A stretch of 64,000 bases of DNA from Ursus arctos (Eukaryota > Chordata > Mammalia > Carnivora > Ursidae): the NCBI RefSeq assembly GCF_023065955.2, contig NW_026622808.1:45272475-45336474 (forward strand), given 5' to 3'. The notes beneath the pieces are model-generated. The model saw nothing but the letters and a program-made list of their open reading frames with translations, had not been told where the DNA came from and ran no database searches. Both the position numbers and the translations under genes were made by a program. Positions 1 to 10,783 of the stretch are shown in pieces. Numbering within the stretch: the first letter of the stretch is position 1; every line of letters starts with the position of its first letter.

Positions 1-2114
1 TTTCTGCCTTGACAGATGTATACAACTCCTGAAAAAACAGATCATGACACAGGCACATACATGTGGGCGTATTATCAGTTCCTCCACTGCACAGTGGGGC
101 AGGCCCTGGGTCCAATCACGGTCCCAGGATCCTGTGCGACTGAAAGCAGAACCTTGAACACGCAGGTGTTATCTCTCACCGCTTAACCCCTTAACCACTG
201 AACTTCTGTCCTTTGTGATGGCAGGTGATAGACGCAAGGCAGAGAAGGTGTACTTACAATGCAGGTTTCTTTCTCATGGCGTCGTCTCAGAGAAGGGAGT
301 GACAAGAGAAAAATCATGTATCCAATTGAAATACGAAAATAGAACTGGTAAGCATGCACGGGACATGATAATTCCCTTAATTTCATTCCATGGAGCGTGG
401 CTCATACAAAAATTAACAATGTCTACTACTTAGAAGTTTGCTCATTAGCGCAGTCAACTGAGAAGATGAAAGATTGTACTTGGCTCAATCTAGCGAGAAG
501 CTTCTCCCTTGAAACTCTCATCATTTTTGACAAAGATCCGTTCAGAGGATGCAGGGAGATACATCCTGTTCGGATTTCAGACTTGTGGAACCATTAGTGC
601 TGGGGCCTGGAAGTGGCCATGCCCTCCTTGTCCTTCCCCCCTCCCTGTTGGTCCAGCGGACTCACGTTCTCGGCAGAAGTCTAGGTTCGCGGGGTTCCCC
701 GGGGAGGCACACTCTTGCCTTGGTGAAGGTAGCACAAAGGCTCCTTCTCCAGGGCTTCTTTGACATTTTGGACTTGTTATTTCATTTGTTATTATACCTG
801 TTATTTACCTGGGTGGCCCAACTAATAGAAACGACTCCTTGCTACCCCCTCATGGGTCACTGGCCCATCTTCAGGGCAGGGGAGAAAACAGAAGCAAGGG
901 ACCCTCCGAGGGAGCAAATGAAGATTTGGACACCTCCTGTGTGCCTGCCCTCTGGGGTCCTATTCCATTCCGGGCTCCTATGTAGCTGGTTCTTTGTAGG
1001 CCGTATTACTGTCCACACTAAGTATTTTATTTTCAGCTGCCACACAAGGTTGAAAACTTGTCTGTGCCCTGGTTGGTGTGCCTGGGAATTGTGTGCTGAG
1101 CTCTTGGCCTCTGTCTTTTCAAAAAAAAAAAAAGTTTTATTTACAGGACTGTGTGGATGGCATTCATTTCCAAAACACAGAGCTGAAAAGAGGAGGAAGG
1201 AAGAGAACTGCCCTGAGGTTCTCAGAAGACTCCTTTCAGGGGAAAACGTGCTTCTGAGTGACATGTACCTTGGGGTAAACTGGGGTCCACTCAAAACCGG
1301 CCAAGCAGTCGAGGGGCTGCAGGAGGCACAAAAGCAGGACTGGATGATGGAGAAGTTCCCTGCATCCCAGCTTCCCGGGAGCGGTGAGCTATGTATTGAC
1401 AGCTGCTTGGGGCCCCTGAGGTGGGGCGGGTAGGGGAGGAGAGCACTGGCAGGGGAGGGGTGATCAGCAGCTGTGCCCCTGTGCTGCCGCCCCTTGGAGC
1501 ACCGTGCACCCCTTAGACACCACCCTGCATGGGCTCAGGCGATACTCTGGGGATCGGATGGAAGAAGCAAACTTCTCTCTGGAGTCCTTGGGCCAGTTCA
1601 GTGCAGACTTCAGTTAGGACTGCGGGGGAGCATTTCTCTGTAGAGGCAGTGACCCCTTTGAAGATGCTCATAGCTCTGAGCCTCTGGCTGGGGATGTTTA
1701 ACACAGGGCAGCCTAGCGAGCCATCTCTAGAACCACTGACAGGAAAAAACTGCAGGCAACTGACTCACGAGTAGATTAAGAGAAGCCCCTGGAAGGACAC
1801 GGCTTCTCCTAAGGGTGAAGTTGGCCAGGGAAGAGGGTAGGGGTCATCTGCTCAGTTCAAGTCAGAAACAGGGAGGTGGGAATCTCCAAGGGGGAGCAGC
1901 AGAAGTGACTGGTGAAGCCGAGCAGGCTGATTATTAATCAGGAGCTCCAGGGAAATAGGGTTTATGGAGCTAGCATTTGGGGGATACTTGGACCTTCTGC
2001 CATGCCTTGTTTTTTGTACTGGAGAACTCAGATAACTAGATAATTGAAAACTTGTCTTTCTGCAAGTCAGATTTTGGCTTAAAAAAAAAAAAGACGAGGG
2101 AAAAGCAAAGGAGA

Positions 2115-2216
2115 GCTCCATGAGAACAGGAAATTTGTCTACTTTATTCACTATTTTATCCTGACCCCTAGAATAAGGCACACAGTAGGTGCTCAATAAA
2201 TATCTGAGGAACGAAT
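2115..2216 (+). repeat. L2 LINE 3' end
   Basis: Ends in 'cacacagtaggtgctcaata' followed by aatat, the typical L2 3' terminus, with a 'ctccatgagaacaggaa' stretch upstream. Old, 5'-truncated. Confidence 0.75.
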
Positions 2217-5200
2217 ATGCTATGCAGGGACCTGAGCTTAGCAGTTTCCCTCTGGAACCTCTGCTTTTGTACGGAGGACGAAGTCTTCCCCAGTCTTTCC
2301 GGGGCAATGCTCGGGTTGACGGAGGGCTCCATGCCATCTGGATTCTCTTTGCATGGGTCATTTTGATGATTTAATTCTTTTATTCCTTTTGTTTAACAAA
2401 TATTTATCAAAAACCTACTCTCTGCAGGCACTGATTGAGCTTAACACGTGTAAATGCAATGTGTAGATACGCACCTGCTGGGAGGTTACAGTCTTGCCGA
2501 ATGTAGTTCTCTAAGCCCCTTTTCATGGCTGGAGGCTTAAATAACGGAATCATTTAACCAAACCAAAGCAACCAGCCAACCAAACCAACCAAGCCAACAC
2601 ACAAAGAAACTACATCCAAAGCACTGACTCTTTTGGCCTTCAGAACTTCCCAGGGCCATTACGTGCCTTGCGTGACCAGCTCACCCAGACTGGAAAGAAC
2701 CTTGAGAGGTCATTTTAGCTTTGCCCCCACGTATTAGTCACAATAGTCTGGGTCACGCCGTAGCAACAAATTAACCTTGAAATCTCTACCATTGAATACA
2801 ACGGAGGTGTGTATCTTGTTTACACAAAGCTTGTTACGGATGGCTTCTTCCACATCGTGACTCAGGGAATCTGCTTCTGTCCAATGACTCAGCATTTCAC
2901 TCTGAGGCATCCAGATCACCGCGGTTTGGAAGGAGAAATGGAAGGCAAAAAAATACATAGCGGTGGTTCACCGCCTTAGTCCGGAAGTGACACCTTCCTT
3001 GACCTCAGTGTTTCCGCCAGCACCATCTGCGTGACCCCACCCAGCTGTAAGGGGGTTGGGAGTGGAAGGGAACACATGGGCATTCAGTGGGCATTAAATG
3101 TCTCAGACACGCCTGTTCTTTACACAAAAATCCCCCTGAATCATTATTGTGCAGAATTGAGAAAAAACTTTGACACAGTTGGTAGATGAGATTTAGAGGA
3201 TAGATTTTGCAAATAAATGGGCCAATTTCTTTTCTGGGTTCTTTCTCTGGGAATAACTTTGAAATGAAAGGAATATAGGAAATCACTATATTATAGTTAT
3301 AATATAGGCTCACTTTTCTTTACTGGATAGAAAGCATCAACATCTTTCTTTATGTTTCTTCTGCCATTGGGGCTTTTATTAAGTGTTGTACCATCTCATT
3401 TATTTCTAATTCAGCTGTAGATTTCTATTATCTACTAAGTGTGCCCTGATTCTGTCCTGGCTTGCTCAGGCACATTTTCCAATAAACAATGGTGGTGTAA
3501 TTAGCACTAGATCCATGAAAGAAGTATGTTGAAATATGGTAATTTATTCCATTTGCTGATAGAAGCTTATTCCTGGGTAGCATTCTTCCAGATCAATATG
3601 GATTCGATTATTCTTAAACCTTCACTTCCTAGTGATGGTTCTTTCATTATATCATAAATCATCTGATTATAATTCAGTGGCATGAGCGCTTGACTTTAGT
3701 TTTTGCATTTATAGTTGATAGTACTTGAAATGTTGGTCGCTTCATTATGGAGTCCAAGGGCACTATTACCTAGAAACTGGAAAACACTATGCTTAGCTGG
3801 AGTTAAAAAATATATACCAATTTTGGGGAACTTCAGTAATGCCAACCTGATCATAGGGGGCTGGGGGCGAAGTTTTGCCTTGCAGCAACGCACCATCCAG
3901 AGGAAAAAAGCCTTCACCTTGGAAGGAAAGCTGGAGCTTCAGTGGGAACCCGGACACTCAAAGGTGTAAAAGACTAAGTCCACGACCTCTCTTGGACCTT
4001 TTAATTTACTGAACCAAGATTCTTAGGAATCTTCCTTTTGACTTCCCTTCAAAATATTTTTTGAGCCTCTATTGTATTTTAGGCCCCAGGAAAACAGTGT
4101 TGAAAAGATGGCCAGGACCCCGCCCCTCATGAGGCTGTAAAGGGGAGAAGAGTGAACTCACACTTACAGGACAGTGATAGGGGAACATGCGGGGACCCCG
4201 GGAGCCCAAGGCAGAGGTACCTATTTCCAGCTTTCTGGGAGCAACTTTTTCATCATGAAGGAAACCTGTGTCCGCTGAGAACTGAAGAACGAGAAGCAGT
4301 CACATGAAGAACAGTTGGAATGGAAGACAGAGAAGCGTGAGTGTTTAAAGCAGATGTAGCAACAAGTCCAAAGATCTAGGCGTGAGGGAGAGACTATGAT
4401 GGTTAACAGGAAGATGAATTTGGTTGGGCTTTCGTGCCATTTATCTGTCATAGGCCCATCATAGAGGGCTATCCAGCAGCTGTGGCTTGTATGTTCACGG
4501 TCATGTCTTGACTTCTCCGTGAGACAAAGCAAGCTGAAGACAGAGAGAAAGGGCCAAACCTGAGCTCTTGTCTACCACAAAGGTTTCCTAGGCTATGGGC
4601 CTTGACCATGAGAACAGATACAACGACTTTCCCAGAACCCCCCTCTTACCAGGCATGAGGCCACCAGCTGGATGGAATTCACACAAGCTATGAAGCCAGA
4701 GGAAAACACTTGGTCCCTGCAGCTTGGGAGAAAAAAAAAATTCGTCCAGGGTCAGAAATAGCATTGTCTGGAGGGAGTCTGAGTAGTGAGCCAGTAAAAA
4801 CTAAGAAGCGCCAGATAGTGGCTAATTTGATTTCTGGAATAAAGAGTAGGTGAGGGAGAAGGGAAAGTGGGGCAGAGAAGATTTGAGCACTAGGTGTCTT
4901 TGGGGGTGCAAGTTGAGAGTTAGGGAAGAGCATCTGGGGGAAAAGATAGCAACCACGTATAGGAGAGTGGACGGGGGAACAATGGAGAGAGTGAATGTTC
5001 GGATGTCACTCTGCATGAAGAATCCACCTTCTCCTTTAATAGCTCCTTGAGAGACAGTACAGATTTGACAGACTAAGTATAAAACCACAGTACTTTTTGG
5101 TTCCTGCGTTGTGTTTCTTTGAATGAATACAAACCCCACTGGGGTTGTGGGGTTTGGGGGCTGTAGAAACTTCCCCTTGAGAGGTACCTCCAATTCAAGA

Positions 5201-6340
5201 AGTGGAGTACACGTGACTGTTTAGAAATACATCCAACAGGTAATCGACTTGGTTCTTCCCTTGGGATGTTACTAGGATAGTTCTTACAGGAGATACATTT
5301 TGGGGTATCTGCTCAGCCCATGACGGTCTCTGTCTGAAAACTGTTTCCTGACCTGCAAAATCTAGCCCTCTGCCAGCATGCTAGCACGAGGAGTCACCCC
5401 CTTTCCTCCAATAGGTGATTTGACCAGGAAGGAATACCTGATCCAAGTTGAGCCAATCAGACTTTTTTCCTGAGAATAAGGGGTTCAGTGTGGAGGAAGG
5501 CAACTCAGGAGCTGCGAAGAGCCACGTATGTCCATGAGCTGCCCAAAGCAAAAGCAAAGGCACAAGACTAAGCAGACAATGGGTGGGAAACAGATGCAAA
5601 AATTGGGATAGAGTCCTTCTCAGCTCTTAGTGGCTTTCCTCTTCCTGGTTCCAGGCTCTCACGAAGGGGCTGCCCTAAGGTTCTTGTAAGACACACAGTA
5701 TCCTGCCAATCAATTCTCTTTCCCTCTGTTTCCCTTTTGCTCTAGTTATTTTGAAGTAACTTTAGACAATACTTAAAATCCAAAGAACCTGGCCTAAGAC
5801 AGCTGCCCCAATTCCTCTAGTTGTTGGTTTTACTTTTTGGTACTTCTGGTCTCATCTGTTTGCTAAGTTGTTGTGTGTTCACGGCCCAAAGCTGCGCATC
5901 AACCTTGATGATCTGTTTTGTCTCTAGAATCACCAGCCTAGCAGGGGAACGAGGACCTGCTAGTGTTTTGCTGAGAAAGCTCTTAAAGCATCTCCTCTCC
6001 TGCTGGGTAGGATTGTGTCCTTTAACGGCTTAATCCTCGCCCCCCTCACACTTCAGACTGTGTTTTTGATTATTTATCTACTGCATCTTGTGAGAAGTCT
6101 TCCCTTTCGGGCTCTTGTCTTGACATCTCTCTCAGACAACATCAGTTGTATTTAGAAGTTAGACTGGTGTGGGTTTTCCAAAGGGGCTGCTCTTTCTCAC
6201 TGTGGGCTGTCTACACTTATGGTAGACGAACATTCGAGAAGATGATCCTTCAGGAGCGAAGCTCTGTAATGCAGGCTGGACTGCATGCAGCACAAAGGGC
6301 TCTCAGGTCATGGACTTCCTGTGGTGAGAGGCGCTCAGAG

Positions 6341-6503
6341 CAGTTTCTCCCAAGGCTGCTCTCAGATCCCTGAATGCTTATGAAAAATGCGGTTTTCTTA
6401 GTCCTGCTGGAGACCTGCTGAATCAGATTTTCTAGAGATGGGGCCAGAGACACTGGATTTAAAATAATCTACCCAGGTAATTTTGATGTGTGAAAGCCAC
6501 TGG
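6341..6503 (+). repeat. MER5A-like hAT MITE
   Basis: Shows the 'ctgctgaatcagattttcta' core and ends in 'gtgtgaaagccactg', resembling the MER5A terminal inverted repeat. Diverged. Confidence 0.5.
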
Positions 6504-6865
6504 TTATGAGCCAAGAGTAGCAATTCTCAGATCCAAACATAATTATTAGACGGAATTTCACAATAAGCTCACCCTCTTCAATGCGGGCATGAACTGGATA
6601 TCTACATATCTATATCTATATCATCTATGTATATCTCATAGAAATTATAATCAGTTAAACTACACTTCTATTTGTGAAGACTGTCACTCCTGGGAAAAAG
6701 TGAATATACCTCAGATCCTCCAAAAGTGTATTGTAAACCCCAGCCTCAGATCTTTCCCACCTGACCAGTGGACTTGTCAGCGTCTCCTGGAGTTGGTGGG
6801 ACCGGCAGACATGTTGTTGATCTGTTTTGGAAGAAAACAAACAAACAAACGCTAAGGCAGAGTCT

Positions 6866-7016
6866 CCAGAAGTGTGGCCCTCAAACCTGCCAGATCGGAA
6901 TGACACGGAAAACCTTGTTAAAAAAGTAGATTCTGGGGTTTGACCCCGGATCCACTGAACCAGAACGTCTGTGGGTAGGACCAGGAGATTTGTTTTGTTT
7001 AATAAATCTGCAGGCA
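6866..7016 (+). repeat. MER5A-like hAT MITE
   Basis: Begins 'ctccagaagtgtggccctca' and carries 'ccactgaaccagaacgtctg', which align by eye to MER5A. Confidence 0.55.
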
Positions 7017-7149
7017 TTTCTTACGTATAGTAAAGATTCAGGCCTTCCTGGGATGTCTCCAACTCCAATTTAATGCTTACATTCAGTGAAAATAAACGAG
7101 CTCTGTTAGACCAGATACCAATGGCATCTTTCGGCTACTCTTTCTCTTT

Positions 7150-7365
7150 GAGATGATGATAGTAATCGCAGCAACAGATACTATGTTTTGAGCTTTTACG
7201 GGGGCAGACATAGCACTAAGAGATTTCCATGTGCTAGTTCAGTAAGCCCACAGGACGCCATTACTCTCCCATTAGTTAGATAAAAACTGAGGCTCAGAGA
7301 AGACATGCACATTTCCCGAGATGGTACAACAAACAAGTGGCTAAGAGGGGATTAAATTGCTAAAT
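7150..7365 (-). repeat. MIR SINE
   Basis: Contains 'aaaaactgaggctcagagaa' and 'acaagtggctaagaggggat', the reverse-complement MIR core. Confidence 0.6.
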
Positions 7366-7370
7366 GCTTG

Positions 7371-7552
7371 GGGGCCCCTGGGTGGCTCAGTTGGTTAAGC
7401 ATCTACCTTTGGCTCAGGTTATGATCCCAGGGTCCTGGGATCGAACCCAGTGTGCTGAGGGGGGGCGTCTGCTTCTCCCTCCCATCCCTCTTCTGCTTGT
7501 GCTCTCTTTCTCTCTGCCTCTCTTAAGTAAATAAATAAAATCTTGAGAAAAA
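7371..7552 (+). repeat. CanSINE
   Basis: Head 'ggggcccctgggtggctcag', then 'gatcccagggtcctgggatc' and a tail of taaataaataaaatctt. Imperfect flanking repeats (aaattgctaaa / aaatttctaaa) suggest the target site. The element is carnivore-specific. Confidence 0.92.
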
Positions 7553-8217
7553 TTTCTAAAGGGCAGCAGGGCAGAAGAAATACGGAAGCTGCCATTCAGG
7601 GTTCCTCCTTCATATGCTTTAATTATAACTGGAATCTGTTTGGGGCGAGATGTCCCAGGGCCCAGCTTCTGTGGGTCACTTCAGATCTCTCTGGGCGCAC
7701 ATATATCTATGTTCTTGGTCCTGTTCTCAGCCTGAGCTTCTCTTCCCTCACCTTTCATCCTGCCCTTCAACCAGGCCCAGCTCCACCTCCCGGCTGCTCT
7801 CCCTACACATCTTCCTGGCTTCAGCCTACACTGCCAACTGCCTCAGTTTCTCAGAATCCCTGAGTTTATATTCTTGAGAGAAGGAATCTGATTGGTCCAG
7901 TTTACCATGCCGCATCTCCTACGTCACTTACAGATTGCTGGCTATGTGCCGTACTTGAGTCCAATCATTTTGGCTGAAAAGGAAGAAGCGGTGGGGGTCA
8001 TAGAGTAAAACCATGGTTGCCTGAAGGCCATGCTCCCTAGGAAGGTCTGCAAGCAGAACAGGTCTGCTAATTGTCATTTCCGACACAACTCAAGCCTTCA
8101 TCCAAGGCTCTCAGAAGGCCTTAGAATGAAATAAGACTCATCTGCAACTCCCAAGTCCTCATGGTTGGGTGAGAATATTTACTATTTCAGATTTTATGCC
8201 TGGTGGAGAGTCGAGTT

Positions 8218-8323
8218 TGTAAGCTCCTTTTGGGTAGGAAGTTTTGTTTTCTGCATTGCTGTATTCCAAGCACCTAGAACAGGGCCCAGCACAGAGCAAA
8301 TTCTCAATAAATATTTGCAGAAT
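8218..8323 (+). repeat. L2 LINE 3' end
   Basis: Typical end 'gcacagagcaaattctcaat' then aaatatttgc, preceded by 'tattccaagcacctagaaca'. Confidence 0.7.
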
Positions 8324-8413
8324 GTTATTGCACTATCCAGCAACTCCCAAATGTTGTGGATCAGACTCAGGAAAATCTAATCTACACACTGCTTTGGTCC
8401 TGGCTCCTTGACA

Positions 8414-8612
8414 GTATTTTTTTTTTTTAAAGAGATTTTATTTACTTGAGAGAGCGAGAGAGAGCACATACATGAGTAGGGGGGAGGGGCAGAGGGAGAA
8501 GCAGACTCCCCACTGAGCAGGGAGCCTGACGCAGGGCTCAATCCCAGGACCCCAGGATCATGACCTGAGCTGAAGGCAGACACTTAACCGACGGAGCCAC
8601 CCCAGTGCCCCA
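8414..8612 (-). repeat. CanSINE
   Basis: A T-run with aaagagattttattta on the left and 'gagccaccccagtgcccc' on the right give a minus-strand copy. Flanked by gctccttgaca (8403-8413) and gcgccttgaca (8613-8623), one mismatch in 11. Confidence 0.93.
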
Positions 8613-8827
8613 GCGCCTTGACATTAATGCCATCCTAACCAGAACACAGCCATGGACATAACTCTCTAGACAGCCCACCTATTATTTGCTTAAACATTAA
8701 CACAAATATTTTGGGGTTTCTTGTTTTAATTCCTGCTAATAACGGAAAATTAACTGTGTGGCTTGGGTAGGAGTCAGTTTCTAGGATCCTTAATGAACAA
8801 AGATGCTAAGAAAGCAAAGCTTTTGCT

Positions 8828-8889
8828 TTGGTGGTTCTCAACCAGGAGTGATTTTTATCCCCAAGGGACATTCAGCAACGTGTGGAGGC
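8828..8889 (+). repeat. MER20 hAT element, left part
   Basis: 'ggtggttctcaaccagg' and 'ccccaagggacattc' match the MER20 start. The element stops where L1 sequence begins and resumes at 9838. Confidence 0.8.
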
Positions 8890-9837
8890 ATTTTCTTTCT
8901 TTTCTTTAAAAGTGTGTGAAAATAAAGATAACATACAATTTACCATTTTTAGGTGCTGAGTTCAGTAGTATTAAGTATATTTCCATTGTTGTGCAAACAA
9001 TTTCCAGATTTTTCATCTTGAAAAACTAGAATTCTATATCCATTCAATAACTTTCTAGTCTCCTCCCCCACCTCCAGCCTCTGGAAACTACTATTCTATT
9101 TTCTATCTCTCTGAGCTTGACTATGCTAGGTATCTCACGTGAAGTGGAGTTATACGATGTTTGTCTTTTTGTGACTGGTTTATTTCATTTGTCACGATGT
9201 CCTCTAGATTCATCTATGTCGTAGAAGGTAACAGAATTTTCTTCTTTTTAAAAGTGAATGATATTCCACTGTACGTACACACCACATCTCGCCTATCCAT
9301 CCATCCACTGATGGACATTTGGGTTGCGTCCACCTCTTAGCTATTGAGACTAATGCTGCTATGAACATGGGTGTGCTCAGATCTTTCTGAGGCCTTGCTG
9401 GGGCCCTGCTTTCAATACTTTTGGGTATAAGCCCAAAAGTAGAAGTGCTGGATTATATGGCAGTTCTATGTGTACATTTAAAAAAAAAGATTTTATTTAT
9501 TTATTTGTCAGAGAGAGATACAGAGCACAAGCAGGGGGAGCGGCAGGCAGAGGGAGAAGCAGGCTCCCTGCTGCATGGAGAGCCCGATGCGGGACTTGAT
9601 CCCAGGACCCTGGGATCATGACCTGAGCCGAAGGCAACTGCTTAACTGACTGAGCCACCCAGGCATCCCTATGTGTACATTTTTTGAGAAATTGCTGTGC
9701 TCTTTTCCACAGAGGACACACCATTTTACATTCTCACCCACAGCACACAAGGGTTCCAATTTCTTAGCTTCCTCACCCACCCTAGTTATGTTTTATTTTT
9801 TTGATAGTAGCCATCCTAATGGGCATGATGCCTGGAG
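8890..9837 (-). mobile_element. L1M 3' fragment inserted in MER20
   Basis: Reads as the reverse complement of an old L1M 3' end: 'ggacatttgggttgcgtcca', 'ttttgggtataagcccaaaa' and 'accattttacattctcaccc'. The T-rich left edge is its poly(A) side. It holds the end of ORF2 plus 3'UTR, with many stops, and is inactive. A SINE interrupts it at 9480-9668. Diverged flanking copies (tgtggaggcattt / cctggagagagcttt) may be the target duplication. Confidence 0.85.
9480..9668 (-). repeat. CanSINE inside the L1
   Basis: Minus-strand copy flanked by perfect 14-bp duplications ctatgtgtacattt at 9466-9479 and 9669-9682. It ends 'ctgagccacccaggcatcc'. Confidence 0.96.
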
Positions 9838-10006
9838 AGAGCTTTGGTTGTCACAACTCAGGCGGAGGGGAGCTACTGGTATCTAGTGCATGGAGACGTC
9901 AGCATTGTTGCTCACCCAAACATCGTACAAGGCCCAGGACGGTCCTCCGCCGCCAACAATGAACTGGTCCCAAACGTCAAAAGTGCTGAGGTTGAAAAAT
10001 CCCATT
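9838..10006 (+). repeat. MER20 hAT element, right part
   Basis: Resumes with 'ggttgtcacaactcaggcgg' and 'gctactggtatctagtgcat' and ends near 'gctgaggttgaaaaatccc', the MER20 right terminus. Confidence 0.82.
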
Positions 10007-10147
10007 GACACAATCGAATTCATCCTTCATAGCAAACCTCACCCCCGGACACGTGTAGCCTCTGTCTTCTTCGTTGAGATGCTCAAAAGCAAAGATTTCA
10101 AGAAATCTGGAAAGGGAGGGAGGACTGAGAAGATTGGCAACATTTCT

Positions 10148-10164
10148 TTTATTCAAATTTTATT
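10148..10164 (-). promoter_or_regulatory. PRICKLE2: Tandem distal polyadenylation signals of PRICKLE2
   Basis: On the minus strand two AATAAA hexamers lie 11 bp apart (10164-10159 and 10153-10148) within CCAATAAAATTTG / GAATAAAAGAAATG. This is a typical arrangement for a gene's last poly(A) site. Cleavage would fall about 10-25 nt further, near 10125-10140. The MER20 repeat begins again at 10006, so unique sequence ends just beyond. Confidence 0.75.
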
Positions 10165-10777
10165 GGAAGTTTACAAATGTATTACAGACATCAGTAAAAC
10201 ATATCCATTTTACAGGGCACGGATCTCAAGCAAAGTGTTCACAACAGTCTCTGGCAGAGCCCACACCAAAGGCCCGTTGAAGACCTTCTTTACAAATAGC
10301 TTGACACTCGACACACAACACAGAGTCTGGCCTGCCTCACCTTCTCAGACCCTCTGAGGTTTTGTTTATGCACTGGGAGTTAAAGCAGGAGATGGGCAAA
10401 GCAATCCTGTACAGGAAAGAATGTGTTTAGGAGAGGGAAAAGTGCCAAAGTCCTAATTTGCTAAGGAAAAGGAAGGACTCGTAGACCTTAGAATGTTAAG
10501 TCAGGGTCCATCATTGAACCAAAATGCTTTATGGAAACACAGGAATATCAACTAGAGAGGTTGGAGAACAGACCTTATTAGTGGGTAACTCTCTCCAAGA
10601 AATTTTAGAAAGGTGGGTCAGTGACCTATTGAACACGAATGGCCAAATGCCCAGTAGGGTGAAGGGATGTCTCCGAAAACGCTTAGGATAGAACATTTTT
10701 TCTCCATCCTACAAATTCATCGCATCTAAATCACCAGAAATGTTTTCCTACATGACGTGACTTTCCTCCCTCCTTTT

Positions 10778-10783
10778 TTTATT
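10778..10783 (-). promoter_or_regulatory. PRICKLE2: Candidate internal poly(A) signal in PRICKLE2 3'UTR
   Basis: AATAAA on the minus strand, next to an A-rich stretch (GGAATAAAAAAAGG), about 620 nt before the distal signals. Its use is not shown by sequence. Confidence 0.3.

Larger units (their letters stand above)
1..10129. other. Intergenic region downstream of PRICKLE2
   Basis: No gene is supported here. In human the next gene on this side is PSMD6, but none of it is visible. Recognised content is L2 ends (2115-2216, 8218-8323), two MER5-like elements, an MIR, three CanSINEs and the nested MER20/L1/SINE block at its right edge. Stretches 1-2100, 2400-6330 and 7560-8210 contain no assignable feature apart from an AACC-rich simple patch near 2556-2604 and the 294-codon ORF discussed in the findings. 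Confidence 0.75.

Noticed and set aside
1..200. Possible tRNA-derived SINE remnant (ggtcccaggatcctg, ccgcttaaccccttaaccac)
   Set aside because: Only scattered words match a reverse CanSINE and I could not align a continuous stretch.
1..10129. A neighbouring gene such as PSMD6
   Set aside because: No exon of a proteasome subunit or other known protein could be read on either strand.
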